A stretch of 59,088 nt of DNA from Acidimicrobiaceae bacterium (GTDB taxonomy: Bacteria; Actinomycetota; Acidimicrobiia; Acidimicrobiales; Aldehydirespiratoraceae): the NCBI GenBank assembly GCA_026706815.1, contig JAPOYA010000010.1, positions 1 to 59,088 on the forward strand, written 5' to 3'. The notes under the pieces are model-generated. The model was not told the DNA's origin and searched no databases. It saw only the letters and a list, made by a program, of their open reading frames with translations. The position numbers were made by a program, and so were the translations under genes. Shown piece after piece: positions 32,707 through 41,500 of the stretch; position 1 is the stretch's first letter, and each line of letters starts with the position of its first letter.

Positions 32707-34551
32707 GTGACCGAGACGCCGGACATCGAGCCTGAGAGCGCGCCCCCAGCCGTCGATTCGCTCAGCGATGATGCGCTCAATCCCGACGATCTCGAGGCGA
32801 GGTCCTTTCCGATCACACGACGCGGATTCGACCCCGCCGAGGTGCGTTCCCAGCTTCGGGAAGCCGCCTCTGAGATCCGTCGATTGCAGAGGCTTTGCAA
32901 CGAACTGACCGGGAGGCTGACCGAATCCCAACAGGCCGGTCGAGGTGATGCGGAGGCGCGCCGGGCCACTGAGATGCTCGGGGCTGAGGTGAGCAGCGTG
33001 CTTGAGGCAGCTCACAACGCAGCAGCAAGCCGGATTGAGAGAGCTGACAGTGAAGCTGAGGCGATCAGTCACGAGGCGCGCTCCGCTGCGGAGTCTGTGC
33101 TCGCGGACGCCGCCGCCCAATCCACTGAACTGATTGCAACAGCGCGGCTCGAAGCAGACGAGATCGTTGAGGAGAGCCGCAATCAGGGCCGTGAGATGGT
33201 GAACGAGGCTCAGGCGGTCAGAGAGCGAATGCTGCGTGATCTTGCCCGAAAGCGCCAGACCGGCCGTACCCAGATCGAGCAGCTTCGAGCCGGGCGGGAT
33301 CGGCTGCTGGACGCCTTGACAACGGTTCAGAACAGCCTCGACACCGCGATCGAAGACCTTGTGACCTCTGTGCCGGAGGCCCGCACGGCCGCCAATCGCG
33401 CAGGCCTGCGGATTTCCTCAGAGCCGAGTCCGACAGCGGATGATCTCGAGGCGGAGATCGAGGCGGGCCGGTTGGTGGGGCAGCCCCTGGTCTCAGATTC
33501 GCCTCTCCCGGGACCGATCAGCGACACCTTCACTACCGGTGAAATGGAGGCTCTGGACCATTTGGATGCTCTCAGCGTCCACGCCGAGGAAACCGACGGG
33601 GCAGAATCCGCCGAGTCGGCTCGACCCGATCCGGATCCGGATCCGGAACCCGAACCGGACCCCGATCCGGACCCGGAACCCGAACCGGAGGCGGCACTTG
33701 AGCCTCGATCAGTGGCTGAGCCTCAGGCAGAAGCTGATCCCGAAACCGAAGGCCCAGCCCTTGCAGCCCTTGCAGGCAACGCCAGAGACATCTTTGCCCG
33801 TCTGCGGTCTGCGCGGGCTGAAACCGATTCGGAGCCTGCCCCTGAACAGGTCGCGGAATCTGCCCGGAGTCCGAAGTCCGAGACCGAGGAGGCGAAGCGC
33901 GAGCCTCAACCGGCGTCCGAAGAATCCTCTAGCGCGAACTCGGCTCGCGAGCGCGCGGCCGACGCGGCGGCGAAGGCCATGAAGAAGGTTCTGGTGGAAG
34001 AGCAGGGTTCGTTGCTTGACAGGATCCGGCGAAGGGGGGCAGCCGCAATGGCCTTGTTCGACGAGGAAGCAAGCCACAATGCTGCATACGACCAAGCCGC
34101 CATTCCTGCCCTGCGGGAACAGTGCGTCTCTCTGGGAGGTTCCCCGGAACTCGATCTGACACCGGCGCTTGCCAATATCCATGAGATCGCGCTCGAGCCT
34201 GTGCGGCGACGGCTTGCGGACATTGCTCAGCAGTTCGACAGCGAACAAGAACTCTCCGACGCGGTCCGAGCGCTGTATCGCGAGGCTCGTTCCAGGCACC
34301 TCAACGACGCTGCGTCGGCGGCTTCGGTCGCGGTCGATGGTCTCGTCAAGATTGATGAAGCCCATAAGGCCGTCCATAAGGGCAAGGCTGAACTGAAGGT
34401 CCGCTGGGTGGTGAACGCCGACGGTTCCTGTGGCGCCGATTGTGCGGACAATGCGTTGGCGGGCGAAGTGATCGCCGGCGAGAAGTTCCCTACAGGCGAC
34501 CGATTCCCCCCGGCGCACCCCATGTGTACCTGCCGTCTGGAAGTGGTCTAG
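32707..34551 (+). CDS. DivIVA-like coiled-coil protein with MuF-like Cys/His C-terminus
   Basis: The product of about 614 residues starts with a DivIVA-type segment (RSFPITRRGFDPAEVRSQL), followed by long coiled coil (about 50-215), an acidic linker with repeated DPDP/EPEP units (about 300-345), and a helical C-terminal part. The last 55 residues read WVVNADGSCGADCADN and FPPAHPMCTCRLEVV, a Cys-Cys...PPxHPxCxC pattern known from phage Mu F-like head proteins. No other phage gene is nearby. DivIVA-like proteins mark the poles or septum and recruit envelope enzymes. I chose the GTG at 32707 over the ATG at 32698 because of the -10 box. Confidence 0.75.
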   Translation: MTETPDIEPESAPPAVDSLSDDALNPDDLEARSFPITRRGFDPAEVRSQLREAASEIRRLQRLCNELTGRLTESQQAGRGDAEARRATEMLGAEVSSVLEAAHNAAASRIERADSEAEAISHEARSAAESVLADAAAQSTELIATARLEADEIVEESRNQGREMVNEAQAVRERMLRDLARKRQTGRTQIEQLRAGRDRLLDALTTVQNSLDTAIEDLVTSVPEARTAANRAGLRISSEPSPTADDLEAEIEAGRLVGQPLVSDSPLPGPISDTFTTGEMEALDHLDALSVHAEETDGAESAESARPDPDPDPEPEPDPDPDPEPEPEAALEPRSVAEPQAEADPETEGPALAALAGNARDIFARLRSARAETDSEPAPEQVAESARSPKSETEEAKREPQPASEESSSANSARERAADAAAKAMKKVLVEEQGSLLDRIRRRGAAAMALFDEEASHNAAYDQAAIPALREQCVSLGGSPELDLTPALANIHEIALEPVRRRLADIAQQFDSEQELSDAVRALYREARSRHLNDAASAASVAVDGLVKIDEAHKAVHKGKAELKVRWVVNADGSCGADCADNALAGEVIAGEKFPTGDRFPPAHPMCTCRLEVV

Positions 34552-34667
34552 ACCGGAAAGGGCCGGCAGAGGGCCGGCATGGAAGGGCGGAGCGATTGCG
34601 CGGCAGGACCCCGACTGATTCACCCGATGTTTCGCCCGATCAGGTTCGGCTCAGGTCTCGCGACCGC

Positions 34668-34673
34668 TAGCCT
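34668..34673 (+). promoter_or_regulatory. -10 box (TAGCCT) of the UPF0182 gene
   Basis: TAGCCT ends 8 bases before the ATG at 34682 with no ribosome binding site. Confidence 0.4.
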
Positions 34674-34681
34674 CTCCTTCG

Positions 34682-37600
34682 ATGGCTGAGGTTGAGGACA
34701 TTATTAACCCGCGGGGCGGACGATTTCGTCGCAACGGACGGTTCATTGTCCTTGCGGTGGTCGTTGCCTTGCTGTTCGGCCTCTTCTCGCTGCGCGGAGT
34801 AGCCAGTTTCTACACCGACTATCTGTGGTTCGATGCACTCGACCGCGCCTCGGTGTGGCGTCAGGTACTGGGCGCGAAGATAGTTCTCACGCTCATCTTC
34901 GGGGCCTTCTTCTTCGTGTTGATGTGGATGAACCTGTTGATCTCCGATCGCAGCGCGCCGACACACAGGCCCCCAGGACCCGAAGAAGAGTTGATCGCCC
35001 GGTACCACACCGCGATCGGGGGTCGCTATTTCTTGGTGCGCACGGTGGTTTCGTTCCTGTTCGCGCTGGTCGCGTCGGCAGGCGTGCCCAGCCAATGGGA
35101 GGAATGGCTGCTCTTCGTGAACCGCAAGGAGTTCGGAATCTCCGATCCTCAGTTCGGTGCTGACATCGGGTTCTATGTCTTCCAGCTCCCGTTCTTGAGC
35201 TACGTGGTCGGCTGGACTTTCGCGGCCTTTGTGATCGTGCTGATCGTCACGGCCCTCTCGCATTACCTCAACGGATCGGTGCGCATCAGCGTGATCGGAG
35301 GCGAACGAGCCAAACCGATCGTCAAGGTCCATCTTTCGGCCATTCTGGCCGTGCTCGCCGTTACCAAGGCACTGGATTACTGGCTGGCCCGATACGAGTT
35401 GACGACATCGACCCGTGGGGTTCTCGACGGTGCGTTCTATACCGACGTCAATGCGCAACTACCCGCTTTGTACCTGTTGATCGCGATTTCGCTCTGCGCT
35501 GTTGTCCTGCTGGTTGTCAACTTGTGGCGACGAGGTTGGACGCTCCCCGTGCTCGCCGTCGGGCTCTGGGCGTTCGTGGCGATTGTGGTGGGCGGGATCT
35601 ATCCAGCGTTTGTACAGCGGTTTCAGGTTGATCCCAACGAGACCGCCCGCGAAGCAGATTTCGCGGATCGCAACATCGAGGCAACCCGCCACGCATTCGG
35701 CCTTGAGGACATGACCGTCAGCCCGTTCGACTATTCCGAGGTGCTCACGCCGGACCAGATCCGCGCCAACGCCGTGACGGTCCAGAATGCCCGAATCCTC
35801 GATCCGGTCACGGTTCATCCCACCTTCGAGCGTTTCCAGGCTGAACGCGGGTTCTATCGGTTCCTCGGCGAAGACGCGTTGCCGGGAACCGGTTCGTTGG
35901 AGCCCACGTTGGACACAGACCGGTATATAGTCGACGGCGAAGTTCGTCAGGTCATTCTCGGCGCCCGCGAGTTGGCCGGCGAAGACACCGCCAACTGGGA
36001 GCGGCGACATGTCCGCGTCACCCACGGTTACGGCCTGGCGATGGCGAGTGCCAACGCGACGACCGACGAGGGCCGCCCGGACTTCCTCGTGTCGACGATC
36101 ACCAACGACGTCGACGACTCGGTAGAACTTGATTTCGGAGTTCCGCAGATCTACCACGGCGAGGACATGGGGGGTTACGCCCTGGTCGGCACAACCGTCG
36201 ATGAGGTCGATTATGTCGCCAACGACGGCGGCGACGTCTTGGGCAGCTATGAGGGTTCGGCGGGCGTCAAACTCGGTGGGATTGTTCGTCAGCTGGCGTT
36301 TTCGTTGCGATTCGGGCAGATCGAGCCGCTGATATCCAATTTCATCAATAACGACACCCGCGTGATCTATGTGCGCGATGTGCGTGACCGGGTGGAGAAG
36401 CTTGCGCCGTTCCTGCAGTACGACAGCGATGTCTACCCAGTGATTTTCGACGACCGGATCCACTATGTGATCGACGCATACACGACCACCGACAAGTACC
36501 CGTACTCACAGCGCTCTGAGAACGACAGGCTTCAGAGGGGTGGCTTGGCTGGACCGCGGTTCAACTATGTGCGCAACTCGGTCAAGGCCGTGGTGGACGC
36601 GTATGACGGTGATGTGGCGTTCTATGTGATGCCGGTGGAGGATCCGATCATCGAGGCTTGGCGATCAGCTTTTCCGAGTCTGTTCAGCGACTTCTCGGAA
36701 ATGCCTGACGAGTTGAAGGAGCACCTGCGGTATCCGCAGGATCTGTTCAGAGTTCAGACCAACATGTACTCGACTTATCAGATCGAGAATCCGGTGAGTC
36801 TGCTTGTCGGCACTGAACGCTGGGCAGTGGCTCAGGACCCGGGCCGCTCGGTCGGCGCCGGCGGGACCTTTGAGTCATCGGTCGATGAACAGGGGGTCGT
36901 GACCGTCCGTGAGCAGCGGGTCAGCCCCTACTACACATTGCTGCAGCTGCCCGGAGAGGATGAACCGGCCTTCGTCACGCTGCGATCCTTCGTTCCCTAC
37001 GACGAGAACGACGACCGCAAAGAACTCGAAGCATTCATGGTGGGTGAGACGCGCCCTGACGGATCGTCTCGCCTGGTCACCTACGAGCTGACGAGTTCCA
37101 CTGCGCCGGGCCCGGTTCTGGTGGCATCAGGCATTGCTCAGACACAGGAGATCACCACCCAGCTCACTCTGCTGGATCAGGTGGGTTCGCAGGTCGACTT
37201 CAGTGATCTCGTGATGCTGCCGATCGACAACTCGATCCTGTGGGTGCGTTCGCTGTACGTGTCTGCTGAAGGCACGAGTGTGCCGAACCTCGAGTTTGTG
37301 ATCGCCGCGATCGTCGGCGAGACCCAGCAGATCGGCATTGGCCGAAACCTCAACGAGGCATTGCAGCAACTGTTCCCGGGGGAGGACTTCTCCGACATCG
37401 TCGGCGAGGCTCTGGGCGATGTGAACGGAGCGGGCTCCGCAGACAGCGATGGAGATACGGGTGAACCGGACCGGCCGGCGACCGCTGATCCTGACGATTC
37501 CGATTCCGGGACCCCCGACGATTCCCCGGATCCCGACGACGCTCCGTCTGCCGGTGACGAGACCCCCGAAACGCTTGTGGAACTGCTCACGGAACTCGAT

Positions 37601-37726
37601 CGCCAGTTCCGCCTGTCACAGGAGGCTCTGGCCGCCGATCCGCCTCAGCGCAGCGCCTGGGCTGCCGCGCAGGATCGTATAGACGAGCTGTTGGCCCAGT
37701 TCCGCGAGCTCGCGAGCGGGGGCTAG
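34682..37726 (+). CDS. UPF0182 family membrane protein
   Basis: The 1014-residue protein has seven membrane helices in the first 315 residues (first at about 21-40, last at about 288-310), including FYTDYLWFDALDRASVWRQVLGAK, the UPF0182 hallmark. A large extracytoplasmic domain follows with YSQRSENDRLQRGG, FNYVRNSVKAVVDAYDG and YPQDLFRVQTNMYSTYQ. An Asp/Pro/Glu-rich linker (about 920-960) leads to a final helical pair. The family is nearly universal in actinobacteria and its role is unknown. Length is normal. Confidence 0.95.
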   Translation: MAEVEDIINPRGGRFRRNGRFIVLAVVVALLFGLFSLRGVASFYTDYLWFDALDRASVWRQVLGAKIVLTLIFGAFFFVLMWMNLLISDRSAPTHRPPGPEEELIARYHTAIGGRYFLVRTVVSFLFALVASAGVPSQWEEWLLFVNRKEFGISDPQFGADIGFYVFQLPFLSYVVGWTFAAFVIVLIVTALSHYLNGSVRISVIGGERAKPIVKVHLSAILAVLAVTKALDYWLARYELTTSTRGVLDGAFYTDVNAQLPALYLLIAISLCAVVLLVVNLWRRGWTLPVLAVGLWAFVAIVVGGIYPAFVQRFQVDPNETAREADFADRNIEATRHAFGLEDMTVSPFDYSEVLTPDQIRANAVTVQNARILDPVTVHPTFERFQAERGFYRFLGEDALPGTGSLEPTLDTDRYIVDGEVRQVILGARELAGEDTANWERRHVRVTHGYGLAMASANATTDEGRPDFLVSTITNDVDDSVELDFGVPQIYHGEDMGGYALVGTTVDEVDYVANDGGDVLGSYEGSAGVKLGGIVRQLAFSLRFGQIEPLISNFINNDTRVIYVRDVRDRVEKLAPFLQYDSDVYPVIFDDRIHYVIDAYTTTDKYPYSQRSENDRLQRGGLAGPRFNYVRNSVKAVVDAYDGDVAFYVMPVEDPIIEAWRSAFPSLFSDFSEMPDELKEHLRYPQDLFRVQTNMYSTYQIENPVSLLVGTERWAVAQDPGRSVGAGGTFESSVDEQGVVTVREQRVSPYYTLLQLPGEDEPAFVTLRSFVPYDENDDRKELEAFMVGETRPDGSSRLVTYELTSSTAPGPVLVASGIAQTQEITTQLTLLDQVGSQVDFSDLVMLPIDNSILWVRSLYVSAEGTSVPNLEFVIAAIVGETQQIGIGRNLNEALQQLFPGEDFSDIVGEALGDVNGAGSADSDGDTGEPDRPATADPDDSDSGTPDDSPDPDDAPSAGDETPETLVELLTELDRQFRLSQEALAADPPQRSAWAAAQDRIDELLAQFRELASGG

Positions 37727-37784
37727 CAGTCAACCGGTCAACCGGCAGTCAACCGGCAGTCAACCGGCAGTCAACCGGCAGTCA
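37727..37784. repeat. 11-bp tandem repeat between two convergent genes
   Basis: About five units of CAGTCAACCGG (one shortened) fill the whole gap. The last unit contains the TCA that is the minus-strand stop codon of the DtxR gene. Confidence 0.88.
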
Positions 37785-38450
37785 GGAGGCGCTGACCAGG
37801 ATTCGGGCGGAGGCGAATCCCCCTACAACGACGGGGGTTCCGTCGATGACGACGGTGGACGTGCCGTCGGGAGACTTTGCGCTGAGCCGGCCGGTAGACC
37901 CTGGGACGATCGACGACCCTTCAAGGAAGTCGAGCATTCCCTCGGTGAACTCGAGTTCCTCAGTGATGCGTCGGATGGTCAGTTTCTGGCCGACTTTGAT
38001 GGTGTCGAGCGCCACAAGATCGGGTGTTTCGTAGTCCGAGCCAGGGATGGGATTGCCGTGCGGGCAGGTGGTCGGTTCGTGGAGCAGGGCCATCATGGCC
38101 CTTTCGACCGTAGGCGAGATAATGTGCTCCCATTTGCCTGCTTCCTGGTGGGCCTGAGCCCAGGTCAGGCCGAGAACATCAGTGAGGAAACGCTCGGCGA
38201 GACGATGGCGGCGCACAACCGTTTCTGCCAGGTGCATTCCTTCGGCAGTGAGGGTGATCTGGTCGCCGACATTGATCAAGCCCTCCGCTTCCATGCGCTT
38301 GACCATCTCAGAAACCGAGGGTCGTGATACTTCGAGACGGTCTGCGATCCGCGCTTGTATGACATCCAGATCGTCTTCGTCGAGCTCGTAGATTGTTTCG
38401 CAGTATTCCTCGAATGCGGGGTGCCATTCCGGAGACTCGTAGTCGTCCAT
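37782..38450 (-). CDS. DtxR/MntR-family metalloregulator with altered metal site
   Basis: The 222-residue protein has the DtxR order: winged helix (IQARIADRLEVSRPSVSEMVKRM), dimerisation and metal domain (VVRRHRLAERFLTDVLGLTWAQAHQEAGKWEHIIS), and a C-terminal FeoA-like SH3 domain. The second-site His/Glu residues (HRLAE, AHQEA, WEH) are kept, but the positions of DtxR Met10 and Cys102 read Glu (EEYCETIYEL) and Gly (EAGKWEH). The metal it senses is therefore uncertain, possibly manganese. TAGACT lies 7 bases before the ATG at 38450, which sets the start; the longer frame to 38573 is not supported. Target genes are not in the window. Confidence 0.87.
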   Translation of the reverse strand: MDDYESPEWHPAFEEYCETIYELDEDDLDVIQARIADRLEVSRPSVSEMVKRMEAEGLINVGDQITLTAEGMHLAETVVRRHRLAERFLTDVLGLTWAQAHQEAGKWEHIISPTVERAMMALLHEPTTCPHGNPIPGSDYETPDLVALDTIKVGQKLTIRRITEELEFTEGMLDFLEGSSIVPGSTGRLSAKSPDGTSTVVIDGTPVVVGGFASARILVSAS

Positions 38451-38457
38451 GCGTTGC

Positions 38458-38463
38458 AGTCTA
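38458..38463 (-). promoter_or_regulatory. -10 box (TAGACT) of the DtxR-like gene
   Basis: Minus-strand TAGACT ends 7 bases before the start codon; no ribosome binding site is seen. The 117 bases to the lhr -10 box also hold GAGCAGGCA-type short repeats (about 38537-38570). Confidence 0.5.
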
Positions 38464-38580
38464 GAGCAAAGGACGTCCCCTGTTTCTATGACGATTGTGT
38501 GCCTTGATCCATTCGGCGGAACGGCACCGAGCAGGCATCGAGCAGGCAACAAGCAGACAACGAGCAAAGGCATTGCCGGC

Positions 38581-38586
38581 TAGCGT
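38581..38586 (+). promoter_or_regulatory. -10 box (TAGCGT) of lhr
   Basis: TAGCGT ends 6 bases before the ATG at 38593, the leaderless spacing. Confidence 0.45.
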
Positions 38587-38592
38587 GCGGGG

Positions 38593-41500
38593 ATGGGCGA
38601 TTCGCTGCAGCCTTTCTCGACGCCTGTCCGGGACTGGTTTGAGGCGACCTTCGCTGAGCCGACGCCACCGCAGGTGCAGGGTTGGCCGGCGATCGCTGCA
38701 GGCGACCACACGCTGATTCTCGCACCCACGGGATCGGGCAAGACGCTCTCAGCGTTCTTGTGGGCCATAGACCGCCTGTCACTTGAGCCGGTGCCCGAGG
38801 ATCGAATGCAGCGGACTCGGGTGTTGTATGTGTCTCCGCTGCGAGCCCTGGCGGTCGATGTCGAGAAGAACCTTCGTGAGCCTTTGCTGGGTATTGAACT
38901 GGCGGCGCGGCGCAACGGGAGCAGCGTCAACGCGCCGACAGTGGGGATTCGCACGGGCGACACGCCGACCCCGGAGCGTCGTCGGCTCATCCACCATCCG
39001 CCGGACATTTTGATCACGACTCCAGAATCCCTGTATCTGATGCTCACCAGTCGGGCCCGTGAAACTCTCAGTGGCGTGCAGCATGTGATCGTCGACGAGA
39101 TTCATTCGTTGGCGGGCACCAAACGCGGTGCGCATTTGATGCTGTCGCTTGAACGCCTCGAAGAGTTGACGCGTCTGAGTCCTCAGCGAATTGCGCTGTC
39201 GGCGACCCAGCGGCCGCTCGAAGAGATCGCCCGATTCCTGGGAGGCTGCGAGCCCGATTCGACCCCGGAAAACAAAGGTGGGATGCGGCCGCGTCCGGTC
39301 GCGGTGATCGACGCGGGCGCCGGCAAGGAACTCGATATTGAGGTGGTTGTTCCGGTTGAAGACATGGGCTCTCTGGGGGAAAGGGCCGCGCCGTCTGGCC
39401 AGGCTGCGAGCAAACCCGTTCACCGGAGTATCTGGCCTTCGATTCACCCAAGGCTGCTGGAGTTGGTGCAACAGCACAGATCCACACTGATTTTCGCCAA
39501 TGCCCGGCAACTGTGCGAGCGCTTGGCGACTCAACTCAATGAACTGGCGAGCGAATGCGAGGCAACTGAAGCAGCTGGGGCTGCGCCCGACGAACCCGAG
39601 TTGGTGAAGGCACACCACGGGTCGCTGTCACGCCATCGACGGCTCCAAGTTGAAGAAGAGCTCAAGAGGGGTGATCTGCGTGGGTTGGTGGCGACTTCAA
39701 CGCTTGAGCTCGGTATAGACATGGGAGCGGTCGACCTGGTCGTTCAGGTCGGCTCTCCCGGCTCGGTTTCATCTGGCTTGCAGCGGATCGGTCGTGCCGG
39801 ACATCAGGTGGGTGAGCCGAGTCGCGGCAAGATTTTCCCGAAACACCGTGCGGAACTGCTCGAGGCCGCGGTGATCGTCGATCGCATGAAGCGTGGGTTG
39901 ATCGAGCACACGAGTTCCCCTCGCAACCCGCTGGACGTCTTGGCTCAACAGATAGTGGCCATGTGCGCCATGGACGATTGGGATTTCGAACACTTGTTGG
40001 CGGTTGTGCGACGCTGTGCCAACTACAGCGAGCTGTCTGAGGAGGTATTTTCCAACATTGTGGACCTGCTGTCGGGGGTCTACCCCTCCGAGGAGTTCTC
40101 AGGGCTTCGACCGCGGATCGTGTATGACCGCGCGGCGGCCACAATACGAGGCCGCAAGGGTGCGCAGCGTCTGGCTGTGACCAATGCGGGAACGATTCCA
40201 GATCGGGGGGCGTTCGGTGTGTTCCTGCCGGACGGCACTCGGGTTGGGGAACTCGATGAGGAGATGGTCTACGAGAGCCGTGCTGGGGAGGTATTCCTGC
40301 TTGGAGCGTCTTCGTGGCGCATCGAAGAGATCACCGTCGAACGTGTGGTTGTGACTCCCGCGCCGGGCCAGCCCGCCAGAATGCCTTTTTGGAGGGGTGA
40401 TGGGCCTGGTCGTGAAAGCGAGCTCGGCCGAGCGATGGGTGAGTTCATCCGCGAGATCCGCGCAGATCCGGACCCGATCTCGCGGCTGCGTCAACGCCAT
40501 GATCTTGATGAGCCGGCTGCGCGCAACATTGTCGCCTTCCTGCGGGATCAGGCCGATGCCACGGGAGCCGTTCCTGATGATCGAACCGTTGTGGTTGAGC
40601 GGTTCCGAGACGAGATCGGTGATTGGCGGGTTTGTGTCTTGACGCCTTTCGGTGCCCGCTTGCATGCCCCTTGGGGGGTGGCGATCCGTGCGCGGTTGAG
40701 CGAGGCTTCGGGGGTCGACATTGAGCTGATGTGGAGCGACGACGGCATTGTGATGCGGCTCCCCGATGCTCTCGACGAACTGAGCGTCGACGAGTTGCTC
40801 TTTGATCCTGACGAGGTTTCAGACGTAGTGCTCGCCGGGCTGGGCGACACCGCGATGTTCGCCTCGCGGTTCCGCGAGTGTTCGGCCCGAGCCTTGTTGT
40901 TGCCGCGGCGCCGGCCAGACCAGCGCACTCCGCTGTGGCAGCAACGTCAACGAGCTGCGGATTTGCTTGCTGTCGCAGCGCAGTATCCGTCGTTTCCGAT
41001 GTTGTTGGAGGCGACTCGGGAGTGCGTTGACGATGTCTTCGACCTTCCTGGGTTGCGTCAGTTGATGACCGACCTGCGAAGTCGGCGGGTTCGGGTGGTG
41101 TCGGTTGAGACGCCGAGGGCGTCCCCGTTCGCCCGATCACTGCTGTTTTCCTGGATAGCGGTCTACATGTATGAAGGTGACGCGCCCCTGGCCGAGCGTC
41201 GCGCAGCGCTTCTGGCCCTCGACCGCGAGTTGTTGGGCGACCTGCTCGGCGAAGAGGAACTGCGAGAGCTTCTTGACCCGGCCGTGCTGGCCGAAGTCGA
41301 ACTCGAGTTGCAGCGTCTTGAAGACCCCTGTCTTGCCCGTGACGCAGACGAACTCCACGACCATTTGCGCATACTCGGCCCGCTCAGCCGCTTCGAGCTG
41401 GCGGTTCGTGCAGTCGCCGATGCTGACATTGATGCCTGGATACGCCTGCTGATTGAAGAGCAGCGAGTGATCGAAATCCAGATCGCCGGCGAGGATCGGT

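Noticed and set aside
32707..34551. Prophage remnant because of the MuF-like tail
   Set aside because: No portal, terminase, capsid, integrase or attachment site is nearby; the flanking genes are core genes.
37727..37784. Possible CRISPR or iteron origin
   Set aside because: The 11-bp units abut with no spacers, there is no DnaA box or rep gene, and the tract fills a gap between convergent genes.
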